Positions 1 through 5,379 of a DNA stretch of 7,562 nt are shown one piece after another; the first letter of the stretch is position 1; each line of letters starts with the position of its first letter. The notes beneath the pieces were generated by a model that worked only from the letters and a program-made list of their open reading frames with translations, ran no database searches and was not told the DNA's origin. This DNA is from Dehalococcoidia bacterium (GTDB taxonomy: Bacteria > Chloroflexota > Dehalococcoidia > GIF9 > AB-539-J10): positions 1 through 7,562 of the forward strand of contig JAUWFX010000088.1 of assembly GCA_030606765.1 (NCBI GenBank), written 5' to 3'. A program made the position numbers and the translations under genes.

Positions 1-407
1 GCAGCTACAGGATGGGCAGCGCCGATAGTCGTGCCCGGCGTCATCGCCGCTATATGAGCAGATAGTGTAATGAAGGTTCCCGCTGAGGCAGCCCAGGCAG
101 CTTTGGGTGAGACGTAAACCACGATGGGCACGTCGGCATTCATAATCCTTTTGACTATCTTATCGGTTGAGTCCAGAAGCCCACCGGGGGTATCTAGCTC
201 AATTATGCAGACGGTAGCGCCGTTCTCCTCCGCCTGGCTGATACCCCGGTCGATATAGTCAGCTATCACGGGTAGAATGGTGCCATCCACGGTGAGAACT
301 TCCACAGTAGTAGGGCTGGCGGCAGCGATCAGGCTGCCTCCTAAACCCGCGGCTACGGGAAGCACAAGCACAGCAAGGAAAAAAAGCTTAAGCCCGGTTC
401 TAAGCAT
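1..407 (-). CDS. NfeD-family membrane-bound ClpP-class serine protease, N-terminal part (cut by window edge)
   Basis: This is the first 135 residues of a protein that continues beyond base 1. It starts with an N-terminal hydrophobic signal or anchor segment (about residues 5-30), followed by a ClpP/crotonase-like protease domain. Visible family motifs are the LDTPGG stretch (71-76), VPIVVYV (93-99) and AASAGTF (106-112), whose Ser108 is the expected nucleophile. PGTTIGAAHP follows at 124-133. The catalytic lysine would lie past the edge. Members of this family are membrane-anchored Ser-Lys proteases that cleave hydrophobic sequences of membrane proteins and are often encoded beside a stomatin/SPFH gene; no such partner is visible here. 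The start is the ATG at 407-405. It has a GAGGA ribosome site at 421-417 with a 9-base spacer, and an upstream ATG at 415 runs into a stop after four codons. Family assignment is firm; substrate is unknown. Confidence 0.88.
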   Translation of the reverse strand, partial: MLRTGLKLFFLAVLVLPVAAGLGGSLIAAASPTTVEVLTVDGTILPVIADYIDRGISQAEENGATVCIIELDTPGGLLDSTDKIVKRIMNADVPIVVYVSPKAAWAASAGTFITLSAHIAAMTPGTTIGAAHPVA

Positions 408-427
408 CTCGCATTATCCTCAAGTTA

Positions 428-456
428 ATTATAGACTAAGCAATCAAAAGCAACAA
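428..456 (-). promoter_or_regulatory. Probable promoter of the NfeD-like protease gene
   Basis: On the minus strand a perfect TATAAT box (433-428) lies 17 bases downstream of TTGTTG (456-451), a partial match to TTGACA. The expected transcription start is near base 421. That leaves a leader of only about 14 bases, with the GAGGA ribosome site (421-417) at its very 5' end. The -10 box is strong, the -35 box weak. Promoter consensus is assumed to be sigma70-like. Confidence 0.55.
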
Positions 457-565
457 ACTTAAGGATCATAGGGATATGCGAAACTCTTCCCAAAGCTGAT
501 TCTACATAGCTCCGTTACTGTTCCCAGAATTCTGTATCCCAAGCTACACTAAAGGTTTCAATGAG

Positions 566-574
566 TGCTATAAT
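566..574 (+). promoter_or_regulatory. Possible extended -10 promoter upstream of the small membrane-protein gene
   Basis: TGCTATAAT matches the extended -10 consensus (TGNTATAAT) exactly and sits about 60 bases before the ATG at 636. No good -35 hexamer is found at the usual spacing, as is typical of extended -10 promoters. A perfect 10-base palindrome, CAGAATTCTG (525-534), lies about 30 bases upstream and could be an operator, or simply chance in AT-rich DNA. This promoter would fire away from the protease promoter at 428-456. Confidence 0.4.
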
Positions 575-635
575 GTTAGTTGGAAAGCAGAAATTTAGTG
601 GCGGGACTGATGAAAGGGCCTAGAGGGATTAGGTA

Positions 636-923
636 ATGGATTCTATCTTTATGGGATACATCGCAATAGCTATTGGGATATTTCTTGGTTTCATAGGAAT
701 AGCTGTTGCCATATTCTTTGGTTTGCGAGCGTTCCGAACAGATATCAAGGGTGAATTATCCACTATCAAGGAGAAAATTATAGCTATACAGGAAACAGTG
801 GGAAATGTTTGGGATGTGGTTAAGAGGAACCCCATTTTTAGAGCGACCGGCACAGTGGAAAGAAACCTAAAAAATCTGGGTAAAATCAAGATTACGGCGG
901 AACCACACTTGGCCCACTACTAA
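636..923 (+). CDS. Small membrane protein of unknown function, probably the 5' part of a frameshifted gene
   Basis: The 95-residue product has one long hydrophobic membrane segment (about residues 5-31, rich in I, A, G and F). A charged helical stretch follows (about 34-65, KGELSTIKEKIIAIQET region) that could form a coiled coil, and then a basic region with TVERNLKNLGKIKITAEP. The start is supported by AGAGGGA at 622-628, seven bases before the ATG. I do not recognise a named family. The layout (N-terminal membrane anchor, short coiled coil, small soluble domain) suggests an anchored accessory protein. The last few residues before the stop (AHY) look out of frame: moving to the +1 frame near base 912 gives a continuing protein-like sequence to 1053 (separate entry). 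The gene therefore looks disrupted by a single-base indel unless the read is wrong. Confidence 0.55.
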   Translation: MDSIFMGYIAIAIGIFLGFIGIAVAIFFGLRAFRTDIKGELSTIKEKIIAIQETVGNVWDVVKRNPIFRATGTVERNLKNLGKIKITAEPHLAHY

Positions 924-1053
924 TTACTTCCTCGCGGCGGAGAAACCAGTCTTGGATGACGCATGCATCGGTGCATTATCTAAGCAGCTGGAACTAGAGC
1001 AAAAGGAAGTGGAGTTTCCGTTAGGAAACTGGTTGGGCTCTTACTCCTGGTAA
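913..1053 (+). pseudogene. Out-of-frame 3' continuation of the small membrane-protein gene
   Basis: In the frame one base ahead of the 636 gene, bases 913-1053 read about 46 residues (PTTNYFLAAEKPVLDDACIG, then ALSKQLELEQKEVEF and GNWLGSYSW) before a TAA at 1051. The segment has normal charged and hydrophobic spacing, no start codon with a ribosome site of its own, and joins naturally to the KIKITAEPH end of the upstream frame if one base near 905-921 is extra or two are missing. From about 1011 the coding look may shift back to the original frame (see findings). I infer decay by indels; a sequencing error or programmed frameshift could also explain it. The function is unknown. Confidence 0.45.
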
Positions 1054-1102
1054 TTGCACTAGCATTTCAACCATGGGAGTATCAGCAAACCAAGATAGCG
1101 AG

Positions 1103-1109
1103 AAGGAGG
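1103..1109 (+). promoter_or_regulatory. Ribosome binding site fixing the glycosyltransferase start
   Basis: AAGGAGG, a near-perfect Shine-Dalgarno sequence, sits five bases before the ATG at 1115. It decides against the longer in-frame start at 1073, which would add 14 polar residues not expected before the GT2 fold. Confidence 0.8.
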
Positions 1110-1114
1110 CACAC

Positions 1115-2155
1115 ATGGCATATGGGAGCACATCACAGACGCTAGAACTTTTCCCCCCGGATATGACTAGGGAGAAGCCCCTGCGGGCAGAGATAATCAT
1201 TGATGTAGTCATTCCTGCGTTCAACGAAGAAAGCTGTATTGAACGCTTGCTGCATGATGTGATGATGGCAAAGCAACATGACTGGTTTCAAATCCAGAAT
1301 ATCTACGTGATTTCGGATGCATCGACGGATCAAACAGATGACATCGTGCAACAAGTAGCTGCCAGAGACCGAAGGGTAAAGCTAATCACTAAAGCGGAAA
1401 GAAAGGGCAAGATCGACTCAATAAACTTGGCCTTCTCAATCACCAACGCCGGACTTATTGTTTTTATTGATGCCGATGTCCGGTTAGCGAATGAACACAG
1501 CATAGCCAAGCTGGTACAACACCTTCGTGATGGTAAGGTTGCAATGGCTCAGGGTGGCCTTGTCCGCCCCTGCCCTGGCTTTATCCTCAATCCGGCGAAG
1601 CAGGCAGCATATTTTGACTGGATCCTAGTAGACAAGATCAGAAGCACAAAAGCTATCTCCTGGTGGAGCATAGATGGGCGCGTAATGGCCCTAGCAAGAG
1701 ACTTTTACGAGCAGCTTGTTTTGCCACTCTCTATGGCCGATGACCAGTTTATCTTCTATTCCTGCATTCAACAGGGTCGCGAGTTTGTATGGGCTGACGA
1801 CGCTATATTCTACTATGGGCCGCCCGAGTCGATTGCTGACTTCAGTCACCAGTGGAGCAGGTACTTCTTCTACACCAATAGATCGTATCAATACTTCGGC
1901 AAAGAATTGATAGGCAGGGATATGAGTGTTCCCGGTCTGTGGCGAACGATCATATCGAGCCTTCTTCGCCATCCTTTCTGCGGACTGATGTGGGTCTTGT
2001 GCTACGCAATAAGTAAGATTGAATTTGTGCGCAGGCTTGATTTTGAGAGATACGAACGCGGTTTCTTCTGGACGAAATCCAGACCCTTGAAAATCCAGAC
2101 CAAAGATGTTGTTGGCGCAAAAGTACCGGGAAATCCAAGGCAAAGCGGAAAGTAG
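1115..2155 (+). CDS. Family 2 glycosyltransferase (GT-A fold)
   Basis: The 346-residue product has the GT-A features of family 2 transferases, which move a sugar from a nucleotide-sugar donor. The nucleotide-binding start VVIPAFNEE is at residues 31-39, a SDASTD segment (Asp68) at 67-72, the DxD metal site FIDAD (Asp119, Asp121), the acceptor-side ADDQF with likely catalytic Asp209/Asp210, and a QWSRY motif at 246-250 resembling QxxRW of processive members. A hydrophobic stretch at about 285-305 may be membrane-associated, and the tail is basic. The start is the ATG at 1115, because AAGGAGG lies at 1103-1109 with a 5-base spacer; the in-frame ATG at 1073 has no such site. The gene stands alone, with a broken small gene upstream and a 444-base gap downstream, so context gives no donor or product. 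A role in cell-surface glycan or glycolipid synthesis is inference. Family confidence is high. Confidence 0.88.
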   Translation: MAYGSTSQTLELFPPDMTREKPLRAEIIIDVVIPAFNEESCIERLLHDVMMAKQHDWFQIQNIYVISDASTDQTDDIVQQVAARDRRVKLITKAERKGKIDSINLAFSITNAGLIVFIDADVRLANEHSIAKLVQHLRDGKVAMAQGGLVRPCPGFILNPAKQAAYFDWILVDKIRSTKAISWWSIDGRVMALARDFYEQLVLPLSMADDQFIFYSCIQQGREFVWADDAIFYYGPPESIADFSHQWSRYFFYTNRSYQYFGKELIGRDMSVPGLWRTIISSLLRHPFCGLMWVLCYAISKIEFVRRLDFERYERGFFWTKSRPLKIQTKDVVGAKVPGNPRQSGK

Positions 2156-2244
2156 GCATAACTGGTCTTCAGACGGGTATCCTGAGTTGAGCGGGTTGAA
2201 ATGGGAAATCATGGACAATAGCATGCCATCTTTACCATCCATTC

Positions 2245-2286
2245 TTATCTTACCATCATCGGAGCCTTTTCTGTTGCGGTAGCCAT
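2245..2286 (-). pseudogene. Short minus-strand reading frame with strong ribosome site; possible gene remnant
   Basis: On the minus strand GGAGGAGGA (2302-2294) stands seven bases before the ATG at 2286. The frame reads MATATEKAPMMVR and stops after 13 codons. One base out of frame, the reading continues as IRMDGKDGMLLSMISHFNPL from 2248 down to about 2190 and beyond. It then runs antisense into the glycosyltransferase gene. The strong ribosome site and plausible joined sequence suggest the 5' end of a small gene broken by a one-base loss. It could also be a real 13-residue peptide, or chance. I do not recognise the product. Confidence 0.25.
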
Positions 2287-2438
2287 TTTTACTTCCTCCT
2301 CCCGGCCCTTAATACGTTTTGAAAGATTCTTTTAACAGCACTTTAAGAATGAACAACCCTTACACCAAGAATATCGGCTCATCTGTAGTGCTATTGAACA
2401 AATTTGTCCCCAACTGCAACTGAATTCGGGCTTATATG

Positions 2439-2537
2439 TATAACACTGGAGAGAAATCTGCCTATCTTTCTGTGTTCGCCCCTACATTCATATATAACAT
2501 TACAATGGCATAAAACTATGAAAGGTGGTGTAACACT
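2439..2537 (+). repeat. Three direct copies of a 9-base motif TRTAACAYT upstream of hisZ
   Basis: TATAACACT (2439-2447), TATAACATT (2493-2501) and TGTAACACT (2529-2537) are near-identical and share one orientation, with start-to-start distances of 54 and 36 bases. A related copy in reverse orientation covers the CTTAGTGT arm at 2578-2585. Placement upstream of and within the probable hisZ promoter suggests regulator binding sites. The two TATAAC copies could instead be -10 boxes of further promoters. Confidence 0.3.
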
Positions 2538-2585
2538 AAGATATTGGACGAGTACACATCATTGAAGCTGGACACAGCTTAGTGT
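2533..2585. repeat. 8-base perfect inverted repeat overlapping the hisZ promoter
   Basis: ACACTAAG (2533-2540) and CTTAGTGT (2578-2585) are exact reverse complements separated by 37 bases. The right arm lies in the spacer between the -35 and -10 boxes and shares its last T with the -10 box. The left arm lies about 20 bases upstream of the -35 box. This is a plausible place for a repressor that bridges two half sites. As RNA it would form only if an upstream promoter reads through. Confidence 0.4.
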
Positions 2586-2590
2586 AGAAT
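2562..2590 (+). promoter_or_regulatory. Probable promoter of the his operon, giving a nearly leaderless hisZ message
   Basis: TTGAAG (2562-2567; first four bases match TTGACA) is followed after exactly 17 bases by TAGAAT (2585-2590; five of six match TATAAT). The expected transcription start is A2596 or A2597, only three or four bases before the hisZ ATG at 2600. No usable Shine-Dalgarno spacing exists before that ATG: AAGG abuts it. The promoter and the missing ribosome site therefore agree on leaderless translation. Confidence 0.55.
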
Positions 2591-2599
2591 AGGCTAAGG

Positions 2600-3844
2600 A
2601 TGAAAAACCAAAAATGCAAGGGAATGCAGGACTTGCTCCCCGGGGACATGTTACGCTTTCGCCGTATTGAAGATGTCTTCCGGACTTGTTGTCGTAACTG
2701 GGGCTACCAGGAGGTGAGGACGCCAACCTTAGAATACCTCTATTTGTTTACAGCTACGGGAACACTTACTCCGGGCATGTTAAGCAAGGTATATTCCTTT
2801 CTCGATTGGGATGGCTGGAGTGGTGAGCGGGTTGTCTTGAGGCCAGATGGCACTATTCCTGTAGCCAGACTCTACATCGACAATCTAAGTGGACAAGAAT
2901 TAGCCAGGCTTTTCTATGTGTCTAATATCTTCGCTTTCGAGGGAACGGGGAAAGAGAACAGGGAGCGATGGCAATGTGGTGCCGAGTTTTTCGGTGGTGC
3001 CAAATTTGCTCCGGATGTGGAGATAATGCTGCTGGCTAAAGAGCTTATCCGCAGACTTGGCATCAGCAATGTCGGGCTGCAACTGTCCCATGCGGGCTTG
3101 GTGAAGGCATTGCTCAAAGAGTTTAAGTTCAGCCCCGGCGAGGAAGCTAAGATGACAAGCCGCATTTTAGAAGGAGATTGGCAGGCATTGACCAAGGCGA
3201 AATCCACTAACCCCGAAATCGACAGGCTTATAGCTTCGCTATTGGGCCTCAAGGGAAAATCGAGCAGCTTTCTATACAATGTAAGAGCTTCATTCCCCAA
3301 AGCTTCGCAGGACTTCAAGTCCAGTCTGGAGGACCTCATAAGCATTACCACATTACTGGATAACCTGGGTTGCAGCTATGAAATTGATATCACAGCGATA
3401 CATGGTTTTGAATACTATACTGGGATCTGTTTTCAGTTCTTGGCTGCTGGGAAAAAAATAGGTGGTGGGGGAAGATATGATAACCTTGTGCCCCTTATGA
3501 ATGGAGAGGACATCCCCGCCTGCGGATTTGCCCTATATGTGGACCCTATAATGAAATTACTTCCGCTGGAGAAAGAGAAAAAGGGCGAATCTGGAATCTT
3601 GGTTAAAGGTAAGGAATTGACTCCGGAAATAGCAAAGACGTGCTTTGCTGTGGCGGAATCGCTTCGTGACGCCGGACACCCAGCAGAGCTTGACTTCATG
3701 GGTCGAGAAGAATCTAATTATAGGTGGGTTGTCCTGGTTTCGGGAAAAGAGCCCTCTCCGTTTGTGCTCACGGATTGTATACAAAGGCGACGGCGGGATG
3801 CCGCTTCTATGGCAGAGATTCTCAAAGTGGTAAGTGAGGGATGA
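2600..3844 (+). CDS. hisZ: ATP phosphoribosyltransferase regulatory subunit HisZ
   Basis: The 414-residue product is a histidyl-tRNA synthetase paralogue that partners short-form HisG and carries feedback control by histidine. The class II synthetase core is clear: KGMQDLLPGD at 7-16, EVRTPTLEY near 39-47, LRPDGTIPVARLY near 80-92, a motif 2 equivalent (FAFEG, 111-115), GFEYYTG at 269-275 and GGGGRYD at 288-294. Residues needed for aminoacylation are changed. The two arginines of the synthetase FRYER motif are Ala112 and Gly115, and the arginine preceding GLDYY is His268. This argues for HisZ over HisS, as does the adjacent hisG. Residues about 333-414 still resemble the synthetase anticodon-binding domain (ILVKGKE, a helix with SLRDAGHPAELDF, and WVVLVSGKE), which is absent from the shortest HisZ proteins. 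The stop overlaps the hisG start as ATGA, so the two are likely made together. Confidence 0.9.
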   Translation: MKNQKCKGMQDLLPGDMLRFRRIEDVFRTCCRNWGYQEVRTPTLEYLYLFTATGTLTPGMLSKVYSFLDWDGWSGERVVLRPDGTIPVARLYIDNLSGQELARLFYVSNIFAFEGTGKENRERWQCGAEFFGGAKFAPDVEIMLLAKELIRRLGISNVGLQLSHAGLVKALLKEFKFSPGEEAKMTSRILEGDWQALTKAKSTNPEIDRLIASLLGLKGKSSSFLYNVRASFPKASQDFKSSLEDLISITTLLDNLGCSYEIDITAIHGFEYYTGICFQFLAAGKKIGGGGRYDNLVPLMNGEDIPACGFALYVDPIMKLLPLEKEKKGESGILVKGKELTPEIAKTCFAVAESLRDAGHPAELDFMGREESNYRWVVLVSGKEPSPFVLTDCIQRRRRDAASMAEILKVVSEG

Positions 3845-5271
3845 AAGCCTACCAAGACGGCTACATAAAACTCGCTCTCCCTAAAGGCAGGTTCCTATCG
3901 CCTACAGCTAGCTTGCTTGCCGAGATAGACCTGGGATTTGAGGGTTACAGCGATAGAACAAAGCAATATCGTCTTCGCTCGGCAAGGTTTCCCAGTCTTT
4001 CAGCTAAAATACTTCAGGAAAAAGATATTTCCATACAGGTGGCTGTAGGGAATTATGACCTGGGTATTTGTGGTTCGGATTGGATTGAAGAATTCCTGGT
4101 GAAATATCCAGCAGGAGCTCTGGTAAAAATATCGAGTCTAAATTACGGTGAAGGCTGTATACATGTGGTTGCCAGTGCTCAGGCAGGGATAGCTAATCTC
4201 AATGAGTTATCAGCCCGGAGAAATGATTATCGTATAGTAACTGAGTATCCTAATCTGGCTGAAGCTTTTGCCTTAAATCTCAGGATGAGAAGGTTCAGGA
4301 TTTTCCCGGTGTGGGGAGCTGCTGAAGCTTATCCCCCGGAAAATGCCGACCTGGCGGTGCTCTGGGGAAAGAGTGGAGCAGATATAGCAACTCAAGGCTT
4401 AATTCCCCTCAAAAGATTACTCCCCGTTACTGCCTTTCTAATAGCCAATCGAGAGAGCCTGGAGAACAAGGATTTGAGCCAGATATTGACGTGTTTTAGC
4501 TCCAAGCTTACCACTGAGCCGCGGACATCAATGGAAAATGGGCTTGACATCTCTGAGGAACTAAAGAGGTCTCGTCCATTGTGGCAGGCAAAGGAAATCA
4601 ACCTGGCTTTGCCTGATGGACACCAGCAAGCACCTGCTTCGCAGTTTTTGAAGCGAACCGGGCTGGTACTTCAGGGGTATTCTGAAGAGGTAGTGAGCCG
4701 CCGACCCTCCGCTGATTTAAACTGGCTTGGCATCAAAGTAATCAGGCCCCAGGATATGCCTCTGCAGGTGGCTAATAGCAATTTCGACTTAGCCATAACC
4801 GGTGAGGATTGGCTGCTGGAACACCTCTATCGCTTCCCCTCAAGCCCGGTGAAGAAATTATTTGCTCTCGGCTTTGGCACCGTCAAAATTGTCGCTGCCG
4901 TGAGCCAGGAAATGCCCGTGGCCGACATTGATGAATTGAGGTCACTTGTTCAGAGCAGCAAGCTTGCTCCTCTAAAAGTAGCCTCGGAGTACATAAATAT
5001 TGCCGACAAGTATCTTCGAGACAATCACATTAACCCATACAAGCTAATTCCAACCTTGGGGGCGAGCGAGGCTTTTTTGCCCGAGGACGCCGATATGCTT
5101 ATTGATAATATCCAGACAGGGAAGACCCTCAAGCAGCACAAATTAGAGATTATTGATGTGCTCTTCCGATCTTCGGCTTGTCTAATTGCCAACAAAGATA
5201 GTCTTGCATCTCCCGATAAAAAAGATAGAATGGAGTTCCTTACACAGAAATTGCGAGCGGGGCTAAAGTAG
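3841..5271 (+). CDS. hisG: ATP phosphoribosyltransferase with two fused HisG catalytic domains
   Basis: HisG joins PRPP and ATP to start histidine synthesis. Short HisG is about 210 residues and long HisG about 290-300; this protein is 476 because the catalytic unit occurs twice. Domain 1 (about 8-215) has ALPKGRF (12-18), DLGICGSDW (73-81), TEYPN (134-138) and GAAE (159-162). Domain 2 (about 252-456) has ALPDGH (256-261), IRPQDMP (301-307), DLAITGEDW (316-324), SEYIN (382-386), GASE (407-410) and the PRPP loop ADMLIDNIQTGKTL (417-430). The halves align at an offset of 244-248. Domain 1 has lost the loop acids and threonine (Leu174 for Asp422, Asp181 for Thr429) and the R..D.P motif. Domain 2 has lost the N-terminal Lys and Arg (Asp259, His261). 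A linker of about 35 residues joins them. The gene overlaps hisZ by four bases, with GTGAGGG just upstream. HisG family membership is firm; how the two halves share catalysis is inference. Confidence 0.9.
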   Translation: MKAYQDGYIKLALPKGRFLSPTASLLAEIDLGFEGYSDRTKQYRLRSARFPSLSAKILQEKDISIQVAVGNYDLGICGSDWIEEFLVKYPAGALVKISSLNYGEGCIHVVASAQAGIANLNELSARRNDYRIVTEYPNLAEAFALNLRMRRFRIFPVWGAAEAYPPENADLAVLWGKSGADIATQGLIPLKRLLPVTAFLIANRESLENKDLSQILTCFSSKLTTEPRTSMENGLDISEELKRSRPLWQAKEINLALPDGHQQAPASQFLKRTGLVLQGYSEEVVSRRPSADLNWLGIKVIRPQDMPLQVANSNFDLAITGEDWLLEHLYRFPSSPVKKLFALGFGTVKIVAAVSQEMPVADIDELRSLVQSSKLAPLKVASEYINIADKYLRDNHINPYKLIPTLGASEAFLPEDADMLIDNIQTGKTLKQHKLEIIDVLFRSSACLIANKDSLASPDKKDRMEFLTQKLRAGLK

Positions 5272-5379
5272 ATAAAAAATTAAAATGCAAAAATCGAAAA
5301 TACAGAGCAAAAAATAAAAAATTTTACATTTTAATTTGTCATTTTGATTTTTAATTTTTGACTTTTGGTTTTAGTTGAT
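5272..5379. repeat. AT-rich spacer with imperfect inverted repeat inside the his operon
   Basis: The 108 bases between hisG and hisD are almost all A and T, with A-rich DNA on the left and T-rich on the right. AATTAAAATG (5278-5287) is the exact complement of CATTTTAATT (5327-5336). The pairing extends imperfectly into a flanking A run and T run, so the message could fold into a long weak hairpin. The rest is built of related units such as AATTTTTGA and ATTTTGATT. The other two gene joins in the operon overlap by four bases, so this segment looks like an insertion of an AT-rich repeat between genes. It has no Shine-Dalgarno sequence for hisD. Confidence 0.6.

Larger units (their letters stand above)
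2156..2599. other. 444-base intergenic region between the glycosyltransferase gene and hisZ
   Basis: No convincing full-length gene lies here on either strand. The left part (2160-2302) holds a short minus-strand reading frame with a strong ribosome site, possibly a gene remnant. The right part (2430-2600) is AT-rich. It carries three copies of a TRTAACAYT motif, an 8-base inverted repeat and a probable hisZ promoter, each listed separately. No rho-independent terminator with a GC stem and T tract was found after the glycosyltransferase stop. Confidence 0.6.

Noticed and set aside
629..889. Minus-strand 86-codon open frame opposite the small membrane gene
   Set aside because: The plus strand has a ribosome site, an upstream promoter candidate and a membrane-helix plus coiled-coil layout; the minus frame has none of these.
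1691..2242. Minus-strand 183-codon open frame across the glycosyltransferase gene
   Set aside because: From 1691 to 2155 it is antisense to a well-supported GT2 gene, and the translated part has no recognisable domain. Only the first 80 bases, outside the gene, might be a remnant.
2326..2350. ATTCTT...AAGAAT inverted repeat as a terminator of the glycosyltransferase gene
   Set aside because: The stem is only six AT-rich pairs with a 13-base loop, and no T tract follows it, so it does not meet the criteria for a rho-independent terminator.
2914..3351. Minus-strand 145-codon open frame inside hisZ
   Set aside because: It is antisense to hisZ, which has intact family motifs across the whole stretch. 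The low-complexity S/L-rich product is typical of a shadow frame.
2600..3844. Annotation as histidyl-tRNA synthetase (HisS)
   Set aside because: The catalytic arginines are replaced (Ala112, Gly115, His268), and the gene overlaps hisG within a his operon, so HisZ is the better call.
3841..5271. Long-form HisG with a C-terminal ACT-like regulatory domain
   Set aside because: The extra part is about 225 residues rather than about 75-80 and repeats the whole catalytic unit motif by motif. The presence of hisZ also points to the short-form type.
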